Source: Tubulanus polymorphus (taxonomy: Eukaryota > Nemertea > Palaeonemertea > Tubulaniformes > Tubulanidae). From it: 64,000 nt of DNA. The first letter of the stretch is position 1; each line of letters starts with the position of its first letter. The notes under the pieces were generated by a model. It ran no database searches. It had not been told where the DNA came from and saw nothing but the letters and a program-made list of their open reading frames with translations. Both the position numbers and the translations under genes were made by a program. Location of the stretch: assembly GCF_964204645.1 (NCBI RefSeq), contig NC_134029.1, positions 1,559,001 through 1,623,000 of the forward strand. Direction: 5' to 3'. Shown piece after piece: positions 41,101-51,944 of the stretch.

Positions 41101-44100
41101 TCATAGCTTTGAGGATAGTTATAGTTTAGATAGATGTTGATATGATACGACTGAATTTATCAGGTTTGATAAATACCATACAGCTGGATGCACAGGCCAT
41201 CATGTTTCAGTTTGATACTATAATCTATATGGTAAGAATTCGCTGCTATATAGGACTCGTGAACTCATCGTTATTATAGAATAAACCTTAATACGAATCA
41301 ATGTATTTGGACGATAAACGAAGCCAAAGTGAAATATTTTTCATCTGGAACACTTTCAAATATATATTCTATGTTATATATCCAAGAAATTTCGTACGTA
41401 ATCTATATTCGAAGGAGAGAAATATTCGGAATCTTACAAATTTGAGATATACAATTTAACGTCTTCTAATAGGAGTGATAAGCGTCGTACAGCTAGATGC
41501 GCAGTCTATTCTATTTCAAGTTGCTACATTGACGTGGATGGTACGTATACCATGCATACCTGATCCGGGGTACATTTCACGGAATCACTTCAATCTAATT
41601 AGTTATATGATTACAATATGAGATTTAAATGATATTTCATTGATGTATATCACAGTCTGTGAAACGGCCCCTGTGGTCTATTCGCTTATCGTCCATATAC
41701 CATGCATCCTTTTGATTTACAAATTAATCATAAAACATGGATTCCATTTGTAACAAAACTAAAATACTATTTAGTCAAATCTGAGTAGTGGGATTACTAC
41801 ATCAATGAAATTGTGATTTCAAGTGATTCATATTTATTATATTTCACACTAAATCTTGATTAATTATTTCTCTAATTGATTCTTCTGTTTTCGTTATTCT
41901 AATTGAAGCCAAACTTGCTACGTATTTATCTATGAATTATTTGTCAGAAATCCTCCTCTCCCATGTATCGTATATTATCAGCCCTGATTTATATAATTTC
42001 AGATACCACTTGGATTTTCTATATCTACCAGTATTAGAATTGGCCAGTTTCTCGGAAAAGGCGATGCGTTATCTGCCAAACGAGCTGGACGAACCGCTGT
42101 CTCAATCGTATGTGAGTTGCCCGTTTATCCTTTGATTCGTTATCTTCAGTTTTATTAATAAAGGAAAACTCACATTTACAAATCCTGACCTTTATTTTTT
42201 AGGTATAACTGCTACAATAATGAGTATTGTTGTAATAAGTCTTCGAAATGAATTACCGAAGATCTTTACTGACGATAGGTACAACTCATACCCTTCGATC
42301 ATCAACCTATACAAGTTCTATAGAATGGACACTCACAATTTTTACAACGTTGAATTTTTCAGTGAGGTGATAGACTATTCGGCTAATGTACTGATGCCTG
42401 TTGTAGCCTCGTATTTGATATTGGACAGTATACAGGTAAGTCCGATGCTTCTAGTTGTTAACCCTTTGACTACCAGCAGTTCCAACAAATGGTATATTGT
42501 CATATTTACAGGGAGTTTGTGCTGGAATATTGCGTGGTTGTGGAAGGCAACAAATCGGAGCCGTATTCATCTTCATAACATATTGTGTTATTGCATTACC
42601 AACAGGCATCCCTCTCATGTTCCTAACTGATCTACAATCTCAAGGTTTGTAAATCAGGCGTTTAAAATTTCATCGCTACAACGTTAGAGTGTTTCATCAA
42701 TGGTTACCTGCATTTATTCCAATTTTTCATATTCTCTAGGAATTTGGATCGGTTTAAATATCGGATTGTTCGTAGAAACTTGTAGTTTTGCAATACTCAT
42801 TATTCGAACTGACTGGGATTATTTCGTCATAAAAGTACGTGTGTGATTTGTATTGTAATTCACTTTCCGCTAATAAAAGTAAAGTGTGAATCAGAAATTA
42901 GCGAATCAGTAATGAGTGAATCTGGTAATGAGTGAATCAGTGATCCGATATGACTGTTAATATTACAGGCCCAGGAAATAGCTGGAACTAAAGAGGTGTC
43001 AAACTCTGCACTTAAAAGAGAAAATCCTAGACCGGATGAAACTACGGGTAAATATATCACATCAGATCTCACGATTGAAAGTTTTCGATGCTATTGACTT
43101 TCAGCAAGAATGTTTGATTATACAGGTATATACAGAAGTTGATTAAGTGTATAGTTGTAATATTAAGAACTAATTGCGTTAGGAGTTTCTTAGTATTTTG
43201 ATATCAGGTAAATCAATTTTCATAGAAATCCCTCGATGACATCAGTGGATATAGATGAAAATGTGTTGAAAAATAACCAGGCACGGGCTACATCGTATCT
43301 AAATAAAGAGTCTAATATCAGCAGCCCACAAGTTTCGCTGACCCATATTGCGCTATCAATGACAAGCGACTGTGGTGACCGATGATAGGCACCGACTACG
43401 AATGACCATACAATCGTCTAATACACGCTTTCCCGTGTATTATCATCCAATGATAAATTCAATTTTGAAAGTAAAAGCTTTAGTTCAAATACTTCTCAAA
43501 CTTTTCAAAGTCTTCTTTACTTATATGACCAGGTTCACGCTGAAAAATGTCTATGATCCAGTTTTGAATACAAACGTATATGTCTATTGAAGAAATGTGA
43601 ATTCTATTTCGACACACTATTATCTTGAATGATAACTCCACAGCTATATTCTTGTTATGTGTTCACATCGATTTTCCACTAGCTAAAATGAAACGCTGAA
43701 TAGACTTGTGATGATTCCATCGGGACGTTTAATAAAACTGAAATGAATTTTCATTTTACATGTCGACCAATGGTAAAGTTGGTAAACTATACAATCCTCA
43801 CTAGTGAAGTCATTAATTAAATCAAGGTGATATTCAAGTCATTGTGAATTCTGCACCAGATGAATTCGTCTGTCACGGAGACGGTCGCAGTCGTATTTCC
43901 CGCCTATGTTTCATCCATAGTTCTCACGAGTATCTCGAATCGACCCGGAAGTCCGAGTATTTGGCTGGTCACATCTATCATTATATTCGTATTAGGAGCT
44001 GTTGGAAATATTCTAAGTTTTTTAATAATGACGAGCAGTAAACGATTCAGACACTTGTCTTATTCGAATTATCTAGCCGTGTTAGCTATTACCGACTGCG

Positions 44101-45716
44101 GAACGTCAATCGGGTTTTGCCTATTACCAGTTGTGTATTATGTATCTATGACTAGGGGCGACAGAACCTCAGCTGTCGATCTATCCAATTTGGCTCTTTG
44201 TTCACTTTACGAATTCTGTTTTTCGTTGTGCGTGTTTTGCAGTTCGTGGCTGGTAGTTGTGATCGGGTTCGAGCGACAAATAGTCGTGTTGTTCCCATTT
44301 GCCGCCCGAAAAATCTGCACGCCCAAAATGGCGCGCATTATAGTCATTGCACTGGTGTTGATCAACTGTGGGGCTTGTAGCCTTCAGAGTGTTATTTTCA
44401 TGCGTTATTCCGTACGCGATGGATGCCACTATTCAGAATTCAGCCACAACTTCATCGTCTTTGTTTTCGGGGCAATCTACCTATTCGGTGCCCCGATAAT
44501 AGTGACGGCAGTTTTTAACTTGACGATTATCATAAAATTAGTCGCAAATCGTAATTTTGGTACGAATACCAACGTTGGAAGTAAGTCGGCCAAAACACGC
44601 CAGACGACTATAATGTTAGTAACGGTCACCGGGGCGTTTATTGTTACTACCTTGCCATCTACACTGACGTCATTGATTCCGATGCCCAGCAACCTTCAGG
44701 GGAATCTTCACGCCGTACTTTCACTTCTGCAAAGCTGTAATTACAGCATGAATTTCTACATATATCTTTTACTGGGGAAGGAAGTCAGAGCCGTTTTCGT
44801 GAATTTCTTTAGAAAAAAAGAATAGAAATATATATATGATAAAATGGAGTAAAAAGGCCACGTCATCATGCGGTTCGCCTACGATTTCACGGATGATTTT
44901 GTTCGAAAAAAGACCTGGGAGATTCACGGAACATGAGTTGTCGATGTTGCTTCTTGACAAACTGTATTATTCACATTAAACAACGTACCCTAACACAGAA
45001 ATGTATGGAGTAAATTTCCCTTAGTTTCTTTCAGTAAATTGTAGTGTGAATAAGATAATAATAATACTGATAAAAACAGCTGCAAAGCAGCGATGACAGC
45101 TTTCTGCCTTGCTGGTTTAAATGTCTAAGAAGCGTAAAAAGTCTTTGTTAAAACCATGGATGGCATTTTTTCCTACTGTCATAATCACTGGTGGCATTTT
45201 TACCGGTAGTATTTCTGCCGAATCACCAAAGATAGCATAGGCGAACAGCCGTTACGGTTTATCGGTTTAGGCACAGAATAAACGGAAATGAAGTCAAAAA
45301 TTAAACCGGATAAAGCGGATGTATTTTAAGACAGTGTAGCTTCTTTTGATTTTAGATAGACCGGTATCGGTTTTGGTCGAGTCTGCTGTATTATATTTCA
45401 GTTTTCTTTGATTTCGATTTTTTCAGGGTTATTGACCGAAGGTAACGACGCTGGCATTTACAATCCCAACTACGAACAAAAGTTCGAACGGAAAATATCA
45501 CGTGGGTTTACCCGTAAACAAAGCGTCGTTATAAACTACTCGGAGAATCGGTTGACAACTCAGGAGTTGATATGTCGCCGTGGTTTGTTGCTGATCATTT
45601 TACTAGTCGTATTAGCTATTGGAGTTTATTTACACATCGTATTCCCAGTCGAGTGTGTACAGCCTTTCTCAAACGGAACTTACCCCGATTCTATATTTCC
45701 TCATTGTCTAAGTTAA
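38149..45716 (+). CDS. SLC47A-like: Multidrug and toxin extrusion (MATE) transporter, SLC47 family
   Basis: Proton/organic-cation antiporter of the plasma membrane. Exons: 38149-38239 (donor tentative), 38975-39090, 39212-39313, 39407-39475, 39708-39756, 39867-39966, 40058-40100, 40186-40230, 40313-40410, 40551-40648, 40930-41043, then either 41164-41231 or 41473-41540, 42003-42111, 42203-42278, 42363-42435, 42512-42644, 42740-42834, 42969-43047, 45427-45716; 1848 nt, 615 aa. Family blocks: FTSLFNFLMGPISLIFCGML, GMATAADTLFSQTYGSSN, LILPCWAVHLN, PGLLMIFIEWGSFEVG (both Glu positions of the mammalian EWWAYE motif kept), QLDAQ, SISTSIRIGQFLGKGD, CAGILRGCGRQQIGA, and a last helix ICRRGLLLIILLVVLAIG. 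The final intron holds a GPCR gene on the same strand. Poly(A) signal near 45774. Confidence 0.9.
38408..38492. repeat. Foldback element in MATE intron 1
   Basis: GGGCCCAGTTCCACAGTCGT at the left faces CAAACTGTGGAACTGGGTC at the right; GTTAACTC-type inner arms flank a TTCATTTTCACTATT centre. It is a compact, well-kept member of the same family as the 22092 element. Confidence 0.75.
41164..41231 (+). CDS. SLC47A-like: MATE alternative exon 12a
   Basis: 68-nt exon between a CAG acceptor and GTAAGA donor, coding LINTIQLDAQAIMFQFDTIIYM after a Gly codon split by the splice. It aligns residue for residue with exon 12b, 241 bp downstream. Because 68 is not a multiple of 3, including both or neither would break the frame. 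Confidence 0.85.
41473..41540 (+). CDS. SLC47A-like: MATE alternative exon 12b
   Basis: 68-nt exon between a TAG acceptor and GTACGT donor, coding VISVVQLDAQSILFQVATLTWM after the split Gly codon. It shares QLDAQ, I-x-FQ and terminal M with exon 12a and is the same length and phase. Choice between the two would change one transmembrane helix of the second half of the carrier. Confidence 0.85.
43860..44825 (+). CDS. Rhodopsin-class GPCR, intronless, nested in the last MATE intron
   Basis: A 321-aa seven-helix receptor starting at an ATG. Marks: N-terminal NSS glycosylation site, TM1 GAVGN (Asn about 50), SNYLAVLAITDC in TM2 with the conserved Asp, ERQ (about 138-140) in place of DRY at the end of TM3, and a TM7 with NYSMNFYIY (about 293) in place of NPxxY, followed by KEVRAVF. 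The FPFAARKICTP segment matches the first receptor's FPFQAGVRCTP, placing them in one family. It lies on the same strand as its host transporter, 812 bp after exon 18 and 601 bp before the last exon. It probably has its own promoter. The ligand is unknown; peptide receptors are the closest general type. Confidence 0.88.
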   Translation: MNSSVTETVAVVFPAYVSSIVLTSISNRPGSPSIWLVTSIIIFVLGAVGNILSFLIMTSSKRFRHLSYSNYLAVLAITDCGTSIGFCLLPVVYYVSMTRGDRTSAVDLSNLALCSLYEFCFSLCVFCSSWLVVVIGFERQIVVLFPFAARKICTPKMARIIVIALVLINCGACSLQSVIFMRYSVRDGCHYSEFSHNFIVFVFGAIYLFGAPIIVTAVFNLTIIIKLVANRNFGTNTNVGSKSAKTRQTTIMLVTVTGAFIVTTLPSTLTSLIPMPSNLQGNLHAVLSLLQSCNYSMNFYIYLLLGKEVRAVFVNFFRKKE

Positions 45717-47999
45717 GATCGTTCTCAAGCGGCCGCTTCATCCGATTGCATAAAGAAGATGTATTTTCGTTATAATAAATTATCATTTGCAATGAACTGT
45801 TTTTAATAGTTGTTCTCTGTGTTTGAGATACGGGATCCCTGGCTCGACACTTGAGGTTTAAGGCGAAACTTTGTCACCGGGTTGAATTGAAAATGACAAT
45901 TTCCTGTTCCGGATCATCCAGTCGCGCTTGAAGCCAAGGTTTCAGGCTGTGGGGTTAGATTCCCGATACAGGTCTGGCGTTGTCCGCGAACGCTTCGAAT
46001 TGCATTGTAAGGCTATGAAAATATTCATTCAGTTAAAAAATGCAGGTTTTCGAGTTGATTTCATCGCGATTCTATTTTTCTATGTCTGAAATAATTGGTC
46101 GAATTTATGAACTACACGCTGACAAAATGTCTTGTTAGTAGTTTTTTTCCAATTGATAATACTGCAGATGATGTCCTCCTCAACACATGTGAAATGTGCC
46201 GATAAAATCCTTTCCAATTGAAAATATATCTCCAAGTCACAAGTGAAGTGTGGACGAAACTTGAAGAACGTCGTCGATGTATAAGCAGCATATAGATTGC
46301 ATTAATACAAACCACGATAGCATAAAACGTACACTAAATTTTTTCTTACAATTAACAGTGAATTTTATTACATGCAATTTTACAAAGCCACAAGTATCCA
46401 TAGTTCATCCTTCAAATAATAAATCCTGATCATACTGAGGCCTTACCGATATCACTGTTTCATTTCATACGATCGTGAAAAATGCCCAAATATATCACAA
46501 TATCTATGGTGGACCTGATGAGACACATCGAATTGTTATATTACAATAAAGTGATCCAGAATCTTTATAAAATAACTGAAATCTCTAATATTTACATGGA
46601 TTTTTCTAATCTTTCTTTCGAACTTGTTTCATTTTCTTGTGAACCTTCACAGGATGTTTCCTGTATCGAAGACACCCTTTTACTATTTACACTATGCTAC
46701 AAAAACCATATATTTTACAAAAAAGCACCTTTTTTCCAGTTAAATGTATTCAATTCACTACAGAAAAATGTGTTACATACAAATTTCATTGAAATGTTTG
46801 TAATAATTCACACAAAGCCATTTTTCTTAAAGTCTGTGTCGGGTAATAATTTAGTTATATACACAGGAATTAGCGTTATAAGACATATTCACTTCTGCAG
46901 TCTATTGTTTATCTGTAACTAGTAAAGTTCAACTGGGTTCAGTTTCATTAAAACGATAAAGCTTAAAGCTGTTAAGTTTGAATTGTAATCCCAATTGAAA
47001 ATATGAAGCAACCAACAGCAATTAAAGCAAAAATTTTGAGTTTTTATGAAATATTACCCTTGTCTGTTTGTAAAGATGAACCGATCAACTAATTCCATTT
47101 TTCAGAAGGTAAAAATCTAATCATGTATCTATAATAGGAAAGAATGACGGGTATTTTAACCCCTGCTGCCTATTGCGTCACCTATTGAACAAACTTTGAA
47201 ATCATACATCACATTTCTGATATCTCATTGCAATGAAATTATGCTCATAAAGAAATATTTTGGTGGAATCTGTGAAAGTGGGTGAAAGGATTTCTGATAA
47301 AACCAGGCACTTCGTCTTACAACATAAAATAAATATAGCTATTTACAATCATACATTTCATTTACAATTCAAACGCATTTGGATCAGCGTTTTCTATCAC
47401 AACTTTATCAATATAACAGGGTGAAATATGTATCCCCAAGTGAAAAGAACAAAAATTCATTCATGTATGTAAGAACATCTCGGTTATGTTTCTATCTAAT
47501 CAATACCTATTCATCTGAATAAATTAGGATGGAAAATTCCATCGTATCCAAGAAATAATCCTAGAAATTACAACCAATACTTTAGTTATAGACTGTTTGA
47601 AATATGAATAGCTTTATAGATTGAAATGGTTCCTAGAATTTAAAACATAACTAAGAAAAGACATTTAAATATTACAAAAAAACTGGATGAGAATTAGAAT
47701 CAGAATATATCATTAATACAGTGTTAAACAAAACATCATACATTTTTCAATGATTTGAATTGTCTAGATTAAATAAATGATTACGAATGTATCAATAATA
47801 ATGACAATGGATTAGTTAAAATAATTTAGTTTATAGCGAAGATAATAAACAATCACTTTAATTAACTTGAAAGAGTATCTCACTGTAAAACGATAAAAGG
47901 CAAATTAATGAAAAGTGCACTTCATTGCAGCAATAGTTCGTATAAATTAAGGGCACAAATAGTTGTATTTCCGCGAATTCAGACTTTAATACGTCGCCT
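45717..47999. other. Region between MATE and CRACD-like genes (converging)
   Basis: AT-rich, with the MATE poly(A) signal near 45774. Most of 46360-47999 may be a long 3' UTR of the minus-strand CRACD-like gene: an AATAAA on that strand occurs near 46365. An open frame at 46482-46922 (+) has a composition like noncoding AT-rich DNA and no recognisable domain. Confidence 0.5.
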
Positions 48000-50900
48000 T
48001 CAGTTCACTTGTAATTTCTGATAGTTTTTCACTAAATCCAGAACTTTACGATTGTTACATGAAGATGAATCAGTGGGTTCCAGGTTACTGGGAATAGGTT
48101 TCGGTACCGATGAAATCTGAAATTAAAAAATACATAAAGACACGATATGAGAATTTCAGCACGTGCGTGAATATTACAGTTATCAGGACCCTGCAGTCCA
48201 GATTTGACTCTTGGAGCTAAAAAACTGGAAATGAACTGATTTCAACTGTTGAGTAACCTACAACTATAGAACTGGTCAAGGATCCAGTTACACAGCCATA
48301 GTTCATGCCTTACACTAGATTTAAAGAAAATTTTAGTTCTATATTCAATCTAACAATTTGAGACCAGTCTTTAAGATCACTTTTGGACTTGAATCTCAAC
48401 TATGCAACGGGGCCCAAAATTCAGTTCTGCAGTTGTGAGTTAAAATTAGTTCAATGAGGTCAAATCCAGACTCATAAGTTTGGAATCGGTCGGGTCGTGG
48501 GGTTTAACCTAAAATGGTTGTTACTTCAATAATCAAACTTATCCAGGTAATTGTCATTTAAAAACGTTTCTTTTTTATGAAAATAAATACGAACCTCTTT
48601 CTTGTCGTCTCTTCTCGTCACTACAGCTGCCGCTGGTTGATTGGTTGTCGACATCATTTGAAATTTTGCTGCTAATTTTGCCGTGGATACTTTCACAGCT
48701 GGAGGAGCTACGGTAGCTGCGGTAGCTGCAGTAGCTGCTGTATTCTCTAATTTCGGTTCGTTCTGTAAAGAATCCGTTATCATCTCATCTCGTCTATTGG
48801 TGCTGGGTTGTTTTTTACGAGCGAGCGCGATCCACGACGGTTCATTGTTGTTATTATTTCCCGATTCGACGCTGAACGATGATTTCGTCGTCGTCGGTTT
48901 ATTATCGATTTGATTCGTCGGTGATGATTTAACGACAGGGGGCGCCGCGGCGGTTGCAGGTCCGGAGAAACTCTTAGGTCTATCAGTCAGTTCCGGTTCG
49001 ACGTCTGGGTTTACCGGTACAGTTTTAGATCGAGGCTTTTCGATCGGTTGAGCCGCTATTTGACGTTCTTGCTGAAAACAAGCGGGTAACCCAATTTTAC
49101 GTATCGGTCGTTTAGGCTCATCGATGACGGACTCGGAATCGGTCTCTATTTTATTGTCCGTAGCTTTCACGAACTGATTGTGATTTTTCGCTATTTTCTC
49201 CGTGTTTTTGTTGTTATTTGATTCATCCATTTTTTCCACAGATTCTCTCGCGGCAGGAGGAGGAGGAGGAGTCGTTGTCATTGTTTTCTCATCCTCAGGA
49301 TTTCTCTTTTCCTCCAGTGATCTACTCATGAATACACTGTCATCCAGTGAAGCGTCTTGTGTTATTTTAGCCGTTGATGTCACCGTCGCGCTCCCAGTCT
49401 CTTCATCTAATGTATCCAAATTAGATTGAGACAACTGAAAAATAGAGTTTAGACATTTAACAAATCTCTCTGATTAAAGAAAAAATATGCATTATAAAAT
49501 TATAAATTTCTGATAAGTATCACTGCTTGATGCACTGGAAATCATAATAGTATAAGATTTTTCAAACATGATCCGAGACTGACTGAACCAGACTAGAGTT
49601 GAGACAATTTACTGAGTAATAACAGCAACCGTATATTTTATAGTTAGGATCTTTGGGCAGCTACGGGATCTAGGAATATTGGATGGCGAGGGTCTTCTGG
49701 GTATAAAGCAGTCGTGTCGAAGGCTGCAAGCGGGATTCCGCCGCCTCAGTGTTTGAAATCTTTGCAGAAAAACATTAAAAAAACGATAAAATTTCTGAGA
49801 GGATGAGTCTCGCATATCACTGTCATCATGACAAATAGGGCAATGAGCTCAATGGGAAGGCTGGAGTCCGACGCTCTCGAATCACCCCCTAGATCGCTTC
49901 CTGTTTACACAAGTGAACAATACTTACAGAAGCTGCTCTTCTCATGTTACTCGATTTACGACGTGATTTCGGTCGAACTTGTATTTTATGTCTGAGTATT
50001 GAACTATCCAAACTTTCTGAAAGTTCGATGCCTTCAAAATCTGACGAATCTATAATCGATAAAACAAAATCAATGTTACTCATAAGACCCATACGTTCTT
50101 AAATCATCTAAATCTTGACTGAGCAACGGGCTGCTGGGTCCAGAATGATATCTCGAAGTCAGAATGATATCTCGTGCCATAGAAGTTCAAAACTCACCGA
50201 CAGAAGACATAGATTGAGATTTAGATTTGCGGTTGAATCCTGATTGTTGTCGACTAGTTAAATCGTATTCCATCTCTGAACTATTTACACTATTCAAACT
50301 TTCACAACCAGATTCATTTCGTCTTGACTGTAATTGAAAGAAAGAAAAACCGTGTAAACTTTGCGTATACCGTGGTAAGTATGAGTATATAGGAATTAGT
50401 AAGGTTGACTGTACCATGGTTATAGCGTGTTCGATGTAACTGTTATCAGCTGTAGGGGTACTCGACGTTGGACTTTGCGGATAACCATCATCCTCTTCAG
50501 ACTGTGAACTGTTTCGATTCTTAATCTTCTTGAATAATTCATCCTAGAAATAGAACCAAAAACAAACTCATCAACTGATGGATTATCGTCACATACATTG
50601 CTTCAGTCGTCACTATTTTCAGTCCTACAATTTGCGTATCAATTTATAGCGATCAATCCTACAGTTCAAACTTAACCGCGATCTATTCAACCGATTCTGA
50701 TATCTACCGTCCAACTCGACAAAGACAGAGTTGGCATTTCGAAAAGTCGTCACTGAAATCGTGTCTATTTAAAATTCCCTATTTGTATTTCCAATCTAAT
50801 TTACTAAACGTAAATTGTCAACATAACGATTGCTAGTCCCGACTACAATGACTTAAGCAGCGAGTTTCACTGTGTATCTAATTAATAAGGAGAAGCTACA

Positions 50901-51913
50901 TATTAAAATATCTATAACACACACACACATATATATGAAAGGCTCACATGAAACCATCATCATTTCACATTAGTATACCCTAATCAATTGAAAATGTTAC
51001 TGCGGCAAGCGAATGGAATGTGTCCCGATGTTTGTATATAGATTAACCGTGTATTAAGCATTAATCGGATGATAATCTTTTTAATGTCATCTGCTGTTGT
51101 TTTTGTTCGATCAATAATCAATAATTCTATTGATCGGTATCGGTGTATATAGAAATACATGAACAGCGCTGGAGAATAGAGAGCAGTGGAATACATTCCA
51201 ATAACAAACTGAAGCTGTTTTATAGTTTAACATGTCACGTGCAAATAATCTGTAAAAACTACATGATTAGAATGACAGTTCAGTGTGACTGCTGAAAACT
51301 GATCAAATTATACCTGAAATAAACAGCAGATTCATCCACTTTAAGTGTATTCTTTCTATAGAATAATCAGCAGTGACATTTCAGCTTATTTCCCTCACAG
51401 TAACAGTGACAGCGCGATTTACGCAGTGATCGACCAGGGGGCTTCAGAAACTAAAGAATATCTATAATTATCAGCCTAGAAACTCGTAATGAAGCTTGTA
51501 GATGTGATTATACGCTAATGACGCTCGTAGATGTGATGAGACACTAATGAAAAATGAAAGACTGATTGAAAATTGATGAAAAACTGATGAAAATAATTCA
51601 ACGATAAATTGATGAATGATGTTTGATGTTTGATGATGGAAATTGTGCACGGTTGGGTGAGAAGAGAGGAGAGAGAGGCAGGGAGGGAACGAAGAGAGGC
51701 AGAGAGAGAACAGAGAAGAGAGAGAAGAGAGGGAGAGAGGCATAGACAAGATGAATGAGAAGAGTTGGGGGAAGAGAGCCGGTGTTTTATCGAGAGAGAA
51801 TATTTTCTTTTATGCATAGAAATATTAGTCATTGATCAATGAACCATGAACAGCAGTTTTCACTCATCCCTGAGATACACATTAAAACACCAGCACCAGC
51901 AGCAGCACCGGTT

Positions 51914-51944
<31 letters not shown>

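Noticed and set aside
43205-43380. Possible alternative 3' exon of the MATE gene
   Set aside because: In the phase set by exon 18 it reaches a stop after a few codons; the exon at 45427 fits the phase and supplies the expected C-terminal helix.
46515-46530. CTGATGAG motif considered as a hammerhead ribozyme core
   Set aside because: No matching GAAA core or helices around it.
46482-46922. 146-codon open frame on the plus strand
   Set aside because: Composition is that of AT-rich noncoding DNA, no domain is visible, and it overlaps the likely 3' UTR of the CRACD-like gene on the other strand.
51471-51832. Ser/Leu-rich open frames on the minus strand
   Set aside because: They read the GA-rich simple repeat and have no independent support.
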